A DNA stretch of 64,000 nucleotides from Phalacrocorax aristotelis (GCF_949628215.1 NC_134277.1:111493463-111557462), one strand, 5' to 3'. Shown: positions 10,902 through 25,477, numbered from the stretch's first letter. The notes: generated from the sequence alone by a model not told the origin. Made by a program: numbers and translations.

Positions 10902-13900
10902 ATTGTCCGATGCTGTCTGCAACAAGGTAGGTCCCATTGACAGCCACAGTTTTTCTGACTTAGAAAAATGTGAGAAGCAAGCAAATAATGGGCAATTTGG
11001 ATCTGCTGTTCTGTAACATTAATGAAAAGAATTCAAAGGAAAAACCAGTCCAAACTCCTACACTTCAACACTGCCCTGCACGCAAAACCAGGTGAGCCTA
11101 TGCCAATTCCTCCCAGCGTGTGTGTTGAGACTTGGCTGATGTTGCATTCCACAAATAATTCCTCTTTGTGCCTGCAAGACATTTTGGTGTAGGAATGGGA
11201 ACACAACCCAACACTTTAAATTAAAATAATTATTCAAAACTGGCAAACTCTGGGATACTCCTATTGTTTCTTGCTTAAGAGGTGACATTTAAACCTTCAG
11301 AGATACCAAGGGGAGCTTTGTTTATAGATCAAATGCAGTTCTAAGGAAATCCTGCATCTCACTTGCCTCTCCTGATGGTTACAAAACCCTCCCTAAGGCC
11401 TCCTTATAAGGGGACATTGTTAATAGGTAGAGATAAGGGTCTTATTGCACATTCAGGAAAACATTCCTAATAAAATGTAAACTATATGGCCATAAATATT
11501 GTGCAGTAAAAGGACTATCATATAAAAATATTATCTTGCATGCATAGAAAAATGCACCATCTCCCTTTCTAATGCTTTAATATTAATTAAACATCTCACC
11601 ACCGTTTTTACATGCTTTACATTAGCTTCTCTATTAACACAGTTCCAAAGGAAAATATGAGAGATTATTTTACTTTCTCTTTATTTAGACTGAAAAACTA
11701 GCTGCTTTCTGGATTCATGAGAACGGCACATATAAACAAAATAGCTATTAACTCTCATTTCTTATGCATGACCATTCTCACAGAGAAGCTGGTCTGGTGC
11801 TACAAGACTGATTTCTAAGCTCCACTGGTTGGTGTGTGTATATGATTATAGCTTTGCTGAGGCAAGTTCTATTCTTTGACTCTAAATGTCTCTCCTGTGG
11901 CTCAACCCTTTCCTGTTGCTTTCATGAAAATGAGAAATAGTCCTTGATCACAAAGTTCCCAGGTTTTTCCTCACATTGACAAAGGAGATTGTTGTTAGCC
12001 TGCTGGCAAGTGTTTTGAACTGTACGAAAGCAACGGGATTCAAGTGAATATTCTCATGGATCAGGAAGAGTTTTTTCAAGCGTCTGTAGAAGCATTAAGG
12101 ACACAGTGATGGGAGCATGTAAGAGAGGCCAAGGGTGACTTTGCACTAAACCCAGATCTTAGAGCAGTTTCTTGAATTTTTCTACTCATGACCTCACTTC
12201 CCAGTGCACTTCCCCACTCATAACCCCACTTCTGACTGCAAGCCCAACTCCTGCAGCCAAGTTCCCATCAAGCGACCTCTTAAGGACCTCTTGTTTGTAA
12301 ACCAGTGTACAAAGGGACTGGTAAGCAGGTAACTCCCTTGTGATTCCCCCAGCACAGCTACTGCCAGCAAACCACAGAGATCTCAGGCTGCCTCCTCCTA
12401 TACTCTATTTGCTAACACCAGAGATGAAGATATTCCCACCAAGATTTTTTCTTGGAGAGTAATGGTCCTGACATCATGCACCCCTGCCCTAAAACTATAG
12501 AAAGAAGACATTTAAAGCCTCAAAATACATGTGGACCAAACACCCACACAGCCTCCCCCTGGCCAGACTGCATCTATGGCCCGTGATTGCTCAGAATCAA
12601 GAGGACATTTCTGTGGACCAGCCAGACCTCCATGTAGGATGCTGCAGGGCTGAGTGCAGCCACAAAGAGGATGTGAAACCACACCTTGCCACGACTCATT
12701 CACTATCACTTCACCCACAGTTTACAATGTCCCTTGTGTCACTAATGGCTGGTAGGGGAGACTAAGCCACCCTGGTAAACCTCCCTTCATTTTTGATCCT
12801 CCTCATAAATCAGTTCCTTTTCCCCTGACTCTGTGACTGTTTATCTCTGGCTTCCCTCCATTTTACCCTTGAAGTGGGAGATTTTTCAGTTGTGTGATCT
12901 TTTTCAGAGGCAGCCTTTAAAGGAGAATACACAGCTAATTGCAGAAGAACTATAGACTTGGGTCACGATTTAGGACTGAAACTGATGCCCAATCAGCCTC
13001 ACACACGCTCTCCTCTTCTTGGTATCTCGTCTTCTGAACTGCCCAAAATCCCACTATGTTTCATTTGTCAGACTGCAGATCCCACTGCAGATTGATAGAA
13101 CCCCACCAGGATTCACAATCAGTTCTGCATGGACTATCCATATAGGTCATCTTCAGGTTCATGTGTGCAGGTCCACTAAAGCAACAGAGGGGAAGATGCA
13201 TCCTACAAAATTATTTTTGTTTTAATAGCAAATAATTCCTTACAAGGTATTGGAACACCTGCCACACACGAAAAATGCCGTCTCTGACTGCGATAACCAT
13301 ATAGGGAACCTTGGATTGAACTGGAACTTTCAGATGCATGTTAGCAGGAATGCCACGTGACTCCCTCTCTCTGAGCCTGTCTTTCTGAATATAGGGGAGA
13401 TCTAGACACCTATGCACAAAAGCCCAGAAGCATGGATTGATTTTTTTCCTCTCCCTTAATGAACAAGCTTGCCAGAATGCAGGCCAGGAAATACCAGCTT
13501 CCATAGGCACTGCCGCTGTGGGTGGTTTGAAGCTGGTGCACCCATCCCTCTGGGGGAACAGATGTTGCCACTGATTCACTTTGCAAGCATGTGAGTCAAA
13601 GTCTACATCTGTGACAACTTACAGTAAAGAACTGTGTGCAGCTGCAGAGCAAAAAGCAAAGAGTGAAAAGTCAATCAAGATGTAAGGCAAGATACTCCAT
13701 CAACCCTGAAAACTGACAAATGGAATCCATTTGATTCAAGCTGCGGCAAATCTACCTGAGCAGAAGAAAGAAAAAGAAAGAAAGGAGAGACAGGCAACAG
13801 TTCGCTGAGTGCCCTGTGCACAATCCACAGTGACTTCTCTTTGATGCCTTACATGCCTCCTCCTGCATTAAAAACAGCTGGAAGGGGTCTGTACAATACT

Positions 13901-16003
13901 GCAGGACTTCTGACCGACTCCTGACCGAAATACTGCAGCCCTCTGCACCTCCTCCCCATCCCCTCTCTGACCCAGTGGATCACTCAGAGGGTCTGGGAGA
14001 TGCTGCCCCTTGTCATTTGCAGTCACAAAAAGACCCAGGGTGTTCTTCATTGCAATGAAAGTGTTAATTCAAGTCTGCTTGTCAAACCAATTTCTACCAT
14101 TTATTCTCCCCCTTTGATACAATATTGGCACACTATAAAAATCGAGGGAGGTTGCTTCGAGTTGGTATGCCCTGCATACTTCACACCACGGGCAAGTGCA
14201 GTTCAGATGACAGCAATGTAACACTGAATTGAAGTTTATTTATCACTTGTTGTTTGTAAAAGGGGTTGGAATTCTCTAGGTGAAAATTATTGCCTACGTG
14301 AAGAAGTAAAGCCACCTACATAGGAGACAAATACTGAAAAGAAAAAGAACAAAAAAGTTGCAAATACTTGATCAGATTTCTAAACAAATGTTTCACAGCT
14401 GTTTTTTACTCTCTTATATTTGCTTTTTCTGGATATTTATGATATCAGGTTTTACTAGTTCAAATGTTTGTAGAAGGCAGAAACACACAAGTTTGCATAT
14501 TGAGGAAAACCAAATTTTAAATGTGCTTTATCCCCTAACTCTACAAGAAACAGGATTATATTACTACAGTGGTCAATCACAGAATAGAAACAATTCCATG
14601 AGTCTTAAGTAAACTAACCCTGTGATGTGAGAACTTTCTCAAACTTACTGGTAGTATCGGTACACCAAAAGATAGTTATCTTTATAATCTTCAAACAACT
14701 TATAATGATAATTAACCTAATTTAGTCAAAGTGGGGGTTTTGGCCAGTCAGAACACTTTTCTAGCAGTTACCAAGACTATAATTTTGCAAAGGGAAGCAG
14801 CATCTTCAAATTATGTGCTATATGAATGTTTTGTCTTTCAAACCTGTGTGATTCAGGGACTTCTTAAATTAAAAAGGAGTGATTTGACTACCTGAATAGT
14901 TTCTATTTCTTGTGTGGGTAGGACTTTCCCTACTGCATATGCAATTTGTAGCAGCTTAGTAGTTGCATGCTGAGTAGAGATTTTTCACCTTTTTCCTTGA
15001 ATTCCTGTAATGTAGAACTGTCTACAGCGTACAGAGCACTTCTGTACATTTGCACTGCATTCATCCATTGTTTCTGTAACTGCTACTGCATTTATAAATT
15101 GCATTTAGCAATACTGAACCTCATTTGCTGTGAGCAATTAATTTATCTAGATTTCTTAAGGTTCACCAAATTTTTCCCAGTCTTTGTCTTCCTAGCTACT
15201 TCTTTCACCTTAACTAACCTGAATTATTTGGGGGCCATCTGCTGACTTACCGCCTCTGGGCTCGCCGTCATTTCCCAATTATTACTGTGTACACTAAACA
15301 TTGGCCCTAATGTGGAAACCTGTCAGACCCTGCTCTTAGGATTTTGCAATAATGCGAACTGATCTCTCATGGAAATTGATTCCTTCCCGCTTTTTCAGTA
15401 AAAACAACTCTTTGATGTTTAGCCAGGGACTACTTAATTTTTTAATAGCTGCTGACAAAGGTCTTTCAAAGTCTAAATAAATTTCACCAACTCATTTTTC
15501 TTTATCCACTGACCACTTCATTGATGTACTCAGAGAGTCCAAGAATTTGCCCAGCACAATCTCCCAGTACAAAGACCTCTTATGTTCTTCCAGATTCATT
15601 TTATTTCATTAGCAAAAAGTCTCTTGCAAGGTCTTAATGTAACGTTCATGGCCTGAAATTTCCTGAATCATCTCTAAACCAATATAATATTTCTTTAAAA
15701 AATAAAGAAACATAAATAAAACTTTCACACAAAACTTTTTCAAACAAAAGTGTGAAAAGAAAATTCAGGTGAATTGCCCTAAAAATGTTTATATTCATTC
15801 TGGATTTTTAAAAAACTCATCCCAGCCTGTTTTTCTTAAAACAAACTTTTTTCTTTTTTTTATTCATACTGTTCAGCTAGGATGGTGTAGTCTAAAATGA
15901 TGGCCTTGAAGCTGATTACCCCTCTAGAGTACAATCCTTTATGTAGATATTTTCACATAAATACAGGTTTGGTATCAAGAATCCATCAGTAAGGAAAATC
16001 AAA
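10902..16003. other. Intergenic, no gene seen
   Basis: AT-rich unique-looking DNA with short chance frames only. Confidence 0.7.
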
Positions 16004-16712
16004 GAGTGGGGCTTTTAAAGAAAAGACCAAAACAAGTTGTTATTATCATGCCACTGTGTGTATTTCTCATGTGCCTGCACCTCGAATACCTTATGCAGTT
16101 TTGCCCCACTGTCCTCAGAAAGGATATATTTGAGCTGGGGAAGGTTCAGGGAAAGGTCACAAGGATGATCAAAGGTGTGGAACAGCTTCCCAGCCAGGAA
16201 TCACTAAACAGAATAAGCTGGAAATGAAATGACCAAGTGGGGATATGACAGAGGTCCATAAATCACGCACGTATGTCCTGGGGGGAGCAGGCTGGGCACA
16301 ATGGGAGCACTGTCCCCTCCAGGCAGGAGCCAGGGGCATAGCGTGAAGCGAGAAGGTAGCAGGTTGAAAAAAAGGGAAAGGCAGTGGCTCTTCACACAAC
16401 ATATTATTAAGCTCTGGAGTACTTTGCCTCAGGATGTTATGGATACCAGCGGTTTCAAAAAGCAACCAGAAATATTCACAAAACAAAGGTTCACAGGGGA
16501 CCACTGCATTTTACAGATGCAACTTCTAGATCAGGGGTGGTTTGAGCTCCAAATCACTACCTGGCCAGAGAGCATACCAGGCAAGTACCACACACTAAGC
16601 CCTGTTCTTCTTTTACCTAGACATCCATGGCTCGCCACCATTAGAGAGAAGGCCTTAGGTTAGATGGGTGCCTGGTCTGACCAGCACTGCCATTCCAACT
16701 TCCCTATTTTCT
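16004..16712 (+). mobile_element. Ancient CR1/L3-like LINE remnant (end of ORF2 plus 3' UTR)
   Basis: A partly open frame reads LHLEYLMQF then LRKDIFELGKVQGKVTRMIKG, the pattern of the C-terminal part of CR1/L3 reverse-transcriptase ORFs (LEYxxQxW...KDIxxLExVQ.RATKxIKG). Further on, a 3' region reads CTCTTCACACAAC, CTCTGGAGTACTTTGCCTCA, GGTTTCAAAAAG and AGATGGGTGCCTGGTCTGAC, matching the order of old amniote CR1/L3 consensus tails. It is interrupted by stops and indels, so inactive, and much older than the CR1 tails elsewhere in the window. Confidence 0.75.
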
Positions 16713-17149
16713 ATCTCAGGCACTGAAAACTACTTTGAGTGATAGATTTTTGCTAGCATCTCAACCATCTCATATCCAAGTTACCTGCCAACCCTTTTGT
16801 GAGAACAACAGCTTACTTTAGACACCCTTCTTCTAACACTTCTGTCCTTCACCTTTACCACAGAATAGGACCTTTCTGGAGATAAGTCTTCTGTGGAGTC
16901 ATCTGAGGAACACCCCAGCCGTTGAGGAGGAACTGCACCCATACTGAAGTCAAGGGGACCTGCACATGCTTGATGACAAACAGTCTTTAGTATTTAGACT
17001 GCAGTGTACAGAAGATATGTAAAAAAATTATATCTGATTCCCCATGCTTTGGATACTTAGTTGTCATGACATGTCAGAGCAGAATGACTAAATGTAGGTT
17101 AGGCTGAACCTGATCTGTAAGTTTAAAGCTAAAGAGAAGTATTTTAATT

Positions 17150-17222
17150 GAAAAAAAAAAAAAAAGGAAAAAAAACCTAACAAACAAATAAAAACAAAAC
17201 AAAACAGAACAAAACAAAACAA
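17150..17222 (+). repeat. A-rich low complexity with (AAAAC)n
   Basis: Poly-A run followed by CAAACAAATAAAAACAAAAC-type units. Confidence 0.85.
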
Positions 17223-18239
17223 TCCTGCTTTACTGATGTCCTGTGTAAATGCCTGTATGGTATTTCAAGAGCTACATTGGATTATCTTGTCCTCCAGGGT
17301 AAAGAAAAGTAATTTAAGAAAAAAAAAACTTCTTACAGAGAAAACTTCAGATGTTATGGAGAAAATGGGTAAATATATTTTATTTTCAAGATGAACAATG
17401 ATATTTTCAAGCTTGTCTAACTGTAATTAAAAATTCAGGGCTGTGAACTTTTTATCTTGTTTACTTACGTGCAAACATTCCCCCATTTGTTCAGAATAGA
17501 TATTTTTTAGTTTATTTATACACACTGAAAGCATAAACACTAATACAGCAATAACAGAACATCCAACAACAATACTTGTTGCTAAATTTGACGGGGTCAA
17601 GCTAAAGCTCCTCTAGGCTTGCTTGATAAATATTCAGTCTAAAAAGGGTCAGTAACACTCATCCTGGACTCATCCCAAATTTCAACATTTCAGAAGACTC
17701 TCAAAACAGGCCTTCCATACTAGTGAAACATCCTGCACTAGGAATGGGCTGTGTCTGGAAAAAGAATGGGGATAGGGCCTGCTCCACATGAAGAACTAAA
17801 TTTTCTGGGTTTCATTTCTGGAACTGTCACCAAACTGTTGTATCGTTCAGTCAGCAGGATGGCAGGCATTTTTTTTTTCAATTAAAGAGGGTTTTCTTCT
17901 ATCGAAAAAATGTGATTTTTCTTAACATAGAATTTTGATGTTTGTTTTTTTTAAAAAGTCCCAACTGATTTTTTTTTTTAAAAGCTTTGATATTTGCTAC
18001 CTTAAAAGCACAAGAAAACTGATCCTTTCTCTGTTATCTTTGTTTAAGGTTTTCTTTGCACTGGAAAGAAAAAAAGTCATAAGAAGAGATTAAAAACACA
18101 ATCAATACTTTTATCTTTCTATACTCAACTCTGGAAAACTGATGAGAAAACAAAGATGTCATCCAAAAATTGTTTAAAATGCAACTTAAATTATACAAAT
18201 TTTTTCATTTCACCTAACATACATACAACATCCTAGAGC

Positions 18240-18960
18240 AGAAACAGTCAGACAACAACCCTGGCCTCAGCTGTACATCCATTTCACCTGGACCTCCCCA
18301 CAGTCCCGGACTCATGGCACTCTGCATCCCTCATACCTGTTTCCAAGGAGCGTGCCCCTTGGGAGACCACCTAACCCTTGGCCAGTCCTTCCTAACGCTC
18401 CTGGCACTGGCATAGCCATGATTGCCTCATGCGAAAAAGTGACCGGGGTGAGCAGCGGTTATTTTGGGGCCAGATCAGTTCCCTGCTCAGGGTCACCAAG
18501 TGACCAGAGAGCAGCCTGTGCTGACCAGAAGAAGCAGCTGCTCTCCCAGATGGGAAGAAGCATCCAAAAGCAGAAAATCCAGCAAGGTTCTTCAGTGTCT
18601 GTTTGTTAAATTACAGGCCCCCGTCTCCAGGAAGGCTGGGCTGAACTTCCCAGCTCCCACTGCAAGGGCAAATTTGTTCTGGCCCCAGGGATGCCAGCGG
18701 CTGTGCGTGGGAGACAGGCAGCCCCTGACCAGGCTCCCCAGGAGGGTGCCCTGAGGGAACTGCCTGTCCCCCCACAGACAGGCACAGCTCTACTCCTTCC
18801 ACCATCGCGTAGTGTGCTGGCCTCCCCGTAGCCCAAAAACCCTATATAAGGCAAACCCATCCTTCCGTGAGCGCACAGCTGATGCTGGCCTCTGTAAATG
18901 TTGCATGTCCATGTGCTGCATGCCCAAGTAGTTGTTATGTCAGGAATAGTTATGCTAGAA
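18240..18960 (+). other. GC-richer island-like stretch with TATA motif, unassigned
   Basis: Composition is richer in G and C than its AT-rich surroundings. A TATA-like motif (CCCTATATAAGGC) sits at about 18840-18852. It may be a decayed LTR or other promoter-bearing repeat, or simply unique DNA. No terminal repeats or target duplication were found. Confidence 0.25.
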
Positions 18961-21271
18961 ATTGATGAAATTTTGCACAACGTTAGGAGCTTCCAGAAAG
19001 GAAATAGTAATGTTTGCAAATATATGAGTTTTCATCAGAAATAAACTATGGGATCTTGCTTCATTCTGCATAAAAACCACATATATTACACTGTTGGATC
19101 CAATACACTTAACAAAGACAGGAAATAGACCTCAGTCAAAATTAATTTAGCTGTCTGACCTATAGAGTACACGCATGAAAATATACAGTGTGCCTCACCT
19201 TTTCCTGTATGTATGTGATAATGCTTACCTACTCATTAAGGTTATTACGAGAATATTTTAATCTGATTGAATTTAATTCAATGTTTCAGTGCCACTTACC
19301 TACAGCTCTAACAGTGAAATAGATGCATCAGTTCATTCCACACAGCAGGGTTTTTCACACAGAGCCATGTCCTCCAGACACAGCTACAGATGCTCCCCAT
19401 ATACATCAGATCATTCAAGAACATACGCACAGAACAGAGCCTAAACTTTGACTCTAGTGCCTAGCCAGTACATTAGTATTCGCTGGACACTGATGGTTGT
19501 TATTATTCATTGGTTCTCCTTTTTAATTCTTATTCTTTAATAACCTGGTTTATTTTGCACAGTGGTCCACCATTTCATAGAATAATGTGTCTTTTCTGAA
19601 AGGAACCACATTAAACTTTTTTCTTCATTTCTTTTCAGTATTGTACCACTATCTTAAAATTTCAAATAAAAGCATGACTGGAATAAAAGACTGTTAAATT
19701 ACATCCACATGGATGCTAATAAGCAGTCTGTAAAGTCTTAGCCAGTTGCCTAACCAAAACACGAAGCATATGGGAAAGAAGGGGACCTAAAATTAAAAAA
19801 CAGCAATTCCGTACTTCGATTGTTTAGTCTGCGTGGTTGAGTGGACATGAACGTAGGGATAAGAGGGTAAGAATAGGAAGCCTAGTGCAAGTATATCTAT
19901 GTGTAATTATGTTAAAGAACCCCCACCAGCACGTGTAGACCAATATGGTACACATTTACGTCTCTTCTAAAAGCTTCTATTCATTTTTGTTTCCTCTATA
20001 TCTGTACATCTAAAAGGTCCAGGACCTGGTCCAACGTCATTGCATCCAGAGCCTCGTGTGGAAGCCTGAATAGTCTTACTCTTAGAAGCTTCACTAAGAG
20101 CTCGGAGCTGCTTATAAATTATCACCTTTCCAAGACCCAAAGGTAGGGTACAACAAACAGGGTGCAAAAACACTCAGATAGAGTGGAAATAGCTACAAGG
20201 GTCCCTCAGCCTGGCGGAGCCTATTTGCAAAAGGCAAAAGGCACAGTGTGTCACCATCCAGCCTGCTCCACTCTGAAACACCCACAGAACTGGATCCATC
20301 ATGCTTCCCAGTTTCTGCATTTTACTAAGGGACAACTATAGTTGGAAAAATGTGAAATCTTTCACAACTGCAATTTGCTGTTTTCCTGCTTTCATTTCTA
20401 CTCAGGCAGACAGAGTGAAAAAATTTCCTTTTTCAGAGCCCACATTTCTTTGCTCTGACACAGACTGTGGTATGTTGATAAAAAGACAACTGTTTTCTCT
20501 GTCCTTGCCCTGCTCTTAGAACAAGCATTCAAATCCGAGCTCTCTTACCTGAGATGAATCTAGAAAGGACTGAGAAACTATGGCGCAACATGAAGTGATC
20601 TGAGAAAGCTGGGTACCAAATCCTGACTGTAAGACCCGGAATAAATCATGTAGATTATTTTTTAAATGCCCAGTAATTTTGGATGCCTCAGATGGAGTCA
20701 TCTTTTTCCGTATGTTTAATAAATGCTTTTTAAAGATGGACAGTTCTCTTGTACAAGAAGAACTCTGATCCCCAGATGCCCTGTTTTAGCCCCGGGCCTC
20801 TTTGCTAGGTTTACAAAAGTCATTTTCTGACAGGTAAGGTGAACTTTTTCTCTTGCCTTTCACAGAATTGATGAAAAATCATTATTTATTGCTGAAATAT
20901 TTGAAAAATGTATTTCACCTTAAAGTAGGGACCCAACTAAAACAGCTTAGAAAAGTGTGAGCCAGTGAAAACAACAGATTACCATAGAGAATATTATGCA
21001 AACATAATGACTGCAATTCAGGAGAAGCATTTGCTTAAGTTCAACAGACCCTTCAGCTTCAGTTTCTGAATGTATGTGATGAGATTATTTGAGTTGAAAT
21101 AATTATAAAACCTTATGTGGCCTAATGTTCATTGTATGCAGACACAGCCTGCAAAAATTTCTTATAATGCCAGGGCTTTTCCAAACAGATGTTTTATTTT
21201 AGTTTTACAAAACCATGCTGTTTAATCTTGTGACACAATCTACAGTTTAGACATAAAAGGATTTGGCATAG

Positions 21272-21325
21272 ATGTGTGTGTGTGTATAGATATGTGTGTG
21301 TGTGTATATACACAAACACATCTAT
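21272..21325 (+). repeat. (TG)n microsatellite, interrupted
   Basis: Two GTGTGTGTGTGT runs separated by ATAGATA, ending in TATATACACA. Confidence 0.9.
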
Positions 21326-22605
21326 GAACAGACACATACTTAAGATATAGTTGAGGTATTTTAACACTTATATTCATATGCAGAAGAGAAATAGTAACAG
21401 GAGAATATAATGTAGTTGGTATGATAAACCATACCTCCTTCTGCTTAGTCTTTCTTCAGCTGCAGCTATTTATCAAGTGTCCTTCATCAGCAGATAAATG
21501 TTTCTTTACAAAAAGGCTTATAAAACTTTATTTGTTACCACATCTCTCTAAGTGTTAACTGTCACCATATCTCTGATGCTGTTACTTCCCTATATCACTA
21601 TAATAAAATATTTTGTTGTGAGTGTTTTGAATTTTCTCTGCTCTGTCCAAGTGTCTGACACTGTTTAGCTAAATTGTGGTTTCTTTGATTTCAGCAACAA
21701 GTGACTGTGCTATTAATTAAAAGCCTTCTGTTATGCAAGAGGTCAGGCTGGACCAGTGAGCCCTCGGTGTTATCATCACAACCCCTCTCTTCAGGAGAGG
21801 AAAAGGACCCTGAGCTCTTATAACATAGAGTCAAGGTATGAAAAAAGAGTGGAGGTACAAAAGCAGAGGACCGTTAAGGGCTCCATCCACTCTTAAAGTC
21901 CGTGTTGCATTGCTGTAATACAGGCAAATTTCCTTGAAACTTAGACTGCAAAAACATGCCTCCGTTCCCACTCTTATTATTCGTACCTGCTTGGAGGCAA
22001 CAGGCAAAGCATACATTAAGATGTAGAACTTCAAAAATGAACACTTAAAGCCATTTCAGACCCAAAACAGTTCCTAGCCAATATCAAGGAGGCATAAAAG
22101 TGGGTTAAAGACACCCACCTGTTCACTTAACATAAAGAACTAAAATGCTGGCATTTTTTTCTTACACTAATATTTGTACAGACAATTTTTTGTTCCATGA
22201 CAAATGTGACAAATTTTAAATGCAGCCCATCACAACTCATGCTCAGGCCTGAACAATTGCCACCTCTCCTACAGTTGAAGTGAACACTTTTAACTTTTGA
22301 ATATACAAACAAACACCAATACAAGAGCAGAGAAAGTTGAGGACAGGGCCTCTTTCTTTTGCAGGCTAACACCCCAATAATATTTCTTTGCTATTCCATC
22401 ACATTAGGCACGATCAAAAATTTCTACAACACCCTCAGGGAGCATGTCCTCCTTTCCTTTTAGTGGGAATGAATCTCCTTCTCTACTTGCAAATTATTTT
22501 AGAAGCAGTTAATTTGTGGTAATTTAAATTTTCCATAAGTACACTTTTCAAAGTGAGATTCTGAAAAGTTTTGCAAGAAATAAGTATGCCTCTGAGATTT
22601 ATGAT

Positions 22606-22705
22606 TAAGCCAAGGCCCACAGAACTTAAAGGAGATAACCAGCATAATGCTGGTTCATGGCTGAGCTAGTACTGGAACTTGAGAGTCCTGCTTCTGAGGT
22701 CTCTG
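22606..22705 (-). repeat. Possible MIR-like SINE remnant
   Basis: AAGGCCCACAGAACTTAAAG, GAGCTAGTACTGGAACTTGA and the order of blocks resemble the complement of MIR-type SINEs. Highly diverged. It contains a 19-bp inverted repeat (22637-22655) not expected from MIR. Confidence 0.35.
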
Positions 22706-25477
22706 ATGTTAGATTGTATGGATTTTAAAAGATAGACATCTTGGGCTCCCAGAGGAAAGTGCTCCAGACGAAATAAATCACTGTCAGAAGTGGGTGAGAT
22801 TCCACTGAAGTCATGCCAGGGGTGAGTTAAGCAATTCGTCTTCAAAGAAATGCATTGCATCTTATCTCCAGGAAGATATTAATGATATTAATGGCACATT
22901 TACGCAACGTAAGTTTCAACATGCAAATTATCTTTATTAAGACATTTCTTTTAGTTGTTTGCTCTTGCTTTCAGACTGAACTATAAAGGATTTGTCACTA
23001 GTCCTAAAACCTATCCCAATTCTGTTGAAACCAAAGGTGAAACTCCTACTGACTGCAGTAGGACACTACTGAACTGTATAAACTTGGACAAAACCTGGAA
23101 CAATGTACATGGTGGTAGAGGTGTGCTTGCAAATTGAAAAAGCAAGTAAAGAGATAAATATTTTCATCATCAGGGTTGGTAAAAAGCAGTCTAATTGTCA
23201 TCCTTTATTTAAGGACTGGTGAGCATCTCTTTGGTCCTGGGATATAAGTTATCCTGCCTATCATGCCATAAAGCATTCCCAGTGCTTACATCTAGGATGT
23301 TTCACCAGTGAATAAGGAATACATCGCTCTTCAGAGTAAACTTCTGTACTGTCAAGGTGCCCAAAACCATGTATAAGCAAGTAAAAGTAAGTTTGAAAAG
23401 CTCATAGCTATAGACTCATGTCAGACAGGAATGAGATGAGTAATAACAGTTTGGTAGTGGCTGACCATGAAAGCATGTGAGCAATTAAACTGCACTTCCC
23501 TCAAGTTCTTGATTTTCCCAATCCTGATGTTCAAGAGAGGAGAGTCTATGAGCAGTGGAGCATGTTACAGAGGGCCCTTTACACCCAGCCATCCCTACTC
23601 CTCTTCCCCATATGCCCACAGGCAACTCTGGCCTGTGGACCCTGTTGTGGTGGCACCATCAGAAGACTTAAAGGTCATTCTACTGTCTATATTCATAACA
23701 TACAGCAATGAAAACAGAAAATAGCTACAGAAAGGCACTCTGTTTTACACTCTCTGTGTGAAATGTTAGCGCCTATCCACTGCTTGGGTCTCTCTGTGCC
23801 CCCCATGGAAAAATGAGAATCCATGGGCCATACCTGGTATGACCTGAGGAATTTGTATGAATTCCTTTTCCTTTCAAACAGCTCCATTCATCACAGGCAG
23901 CTTGGTCCTATTTCACACACAACATTGCTCAGAAGAAAATTCTGCTCCCCACATGTGCGTCAATGCAGAGCCACCAATCAGCCACTCACTCTGACCACAT
24001 TAGCTTCCTCCAGATCTGGGAGAGTAGAGACCAAAGTGAAAGCAGCAACAGCTATCTGCCCCTTGATTCACAATGGAGGCAACCTCTGCAAAATGCTCCT
24101 TTGAAAATATCTCAGGGAGTTTACCACACTTGCATGATGAGCAGAGAGCTCTGTGTGTACACTCCTTCACATCAGACAATTACTACCAAATGTACTTTTT
24201 CTGTAACATGATGGGGAATGGTTCAGTAATTAAAGAGAGAGCTGAAGGGGATATATTTAGTAACTTGATAGCTTTGAGATCACTGAATGATCTGCCAGGA
24301 GCAAGCCGCACACACGTGCGGTTATAATAAGCTGAGAATATTCCAATGGGAAAAACAGTTCCACAGGTCACCCATACACAGGGTGTTTATCTGTGTGCGC
24401 GTGTTCCAACAGAGGAAGAGCGGTGCGAGGGTCAGCACGCCTTGGCTGCCTTCTGCATGCATGGTCCACATCTCTGCTCTCTGTTTTCCTTCTCAAGCAT
24501 CAGCCCCTTACTGTGCAAGGCAATGGAGATGTGAGTATGTCCCTTTGGCCAGGTACATGTACCGTGCTGGTGTGAGGCTAGGCAGCAGTGTGAAAGGAAG
24601 AGGTTGACAGGAGGGCTGGGGAAGGGGCTGCCAGAGCTCCCAGCACTGCAGTGGTTGGGATAGGGATAAAGGAATTCTGCACTGCTGTGAGTTCCTCCCA
24701 CAGCAAGAAGAGAAGGTACCTCTATGTGCTGTTTGACACTAGCAATTGTAACTTTGCCCAGCCCAAAAATAAAAGGCAGGAGGGGAGGTGTGAGGTATCT
24801 TCCAGACACAGAGACCATGCGACTGCTTGGCACAGTTGTCTATAATAGACAAAGACACAAAAGGGGACAGAGCAACTCTCTCTTACTCTGGATGGTTACT
24901 CACTACCTATGTTCTGGAGCCTGAGTAGCATCAGCCCCAGAAAATACAGAGACATCTTACACCACCCTGGCTGTTATACTCTTACTTCAGAAATGGGAGA
25001 AGAAAGAAATGAGCCAGAATTCAGCTGGTTAGTGTCTTTCCTTCTCTTCTCTTTTTGTTACCTACAACTATAATTTAGCCACTGTTCTGAGAAACTTGGA
25101 GCTTCTCTCCAAGAAGCCATGGGTAATATTTTCTCAGCAGATAAGCAGCTTTCCTACAGAACCTGGCACCTTTAGAGTAGCCTAGAGAACACCTTGCAGC
25201 TGCAGACAGAATTGTCTGGGAAGATTGCAGTTTAATTCAGCAGTCAGCAAGCTGGCTGGCTGCACACAGTCTTGAAATGCATGTGCTTGGATAACGCACT
25301 CTCCAGATGTTTCAAAGACTTTATGCATATAGAAAATAGGCATATTTTATACATACATACTGCATATAAACATATACCACCTATACAAATGTATGTATGT
25401 AACATACATTTTATTTTGGTAAATAGATTTAAATGATGGAAGGAATTCAAAACTTATTGCAGTTGACTGGGAATACC
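22706..25477. other. Intergenic, no gene seen
   Basis: Only the possible old element at 23001-23071 and chance frames. Confidence 0.7.
23001..23071. repeat. Possible eroded palindromic amniote element
   Basis: The core AAACTCCTACTGACTGCAGT follows the CTCCCATTGACTTCAGTGGG-type core seen in old amniote foldback elements. It is strongly diverged. Confidence 0.35.

Larger units (their letters stand above)
16713..22605. other. Intergenic, AT-rich, no gene seen
   Basis: A- and T-rich runs around 17150 and 17870-17990, a GC-richer stretch at 18240-18960 and a TG repeat at 21272. No coding evidence. Confidence 0.7.

Noticed and set aside
10566..11016. Repetitive open frames (ERRGE and LSSPL repeats)
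   Set aside because: They are translations of the AGAGG microsatellite, open in every phase because the unit has no stop.
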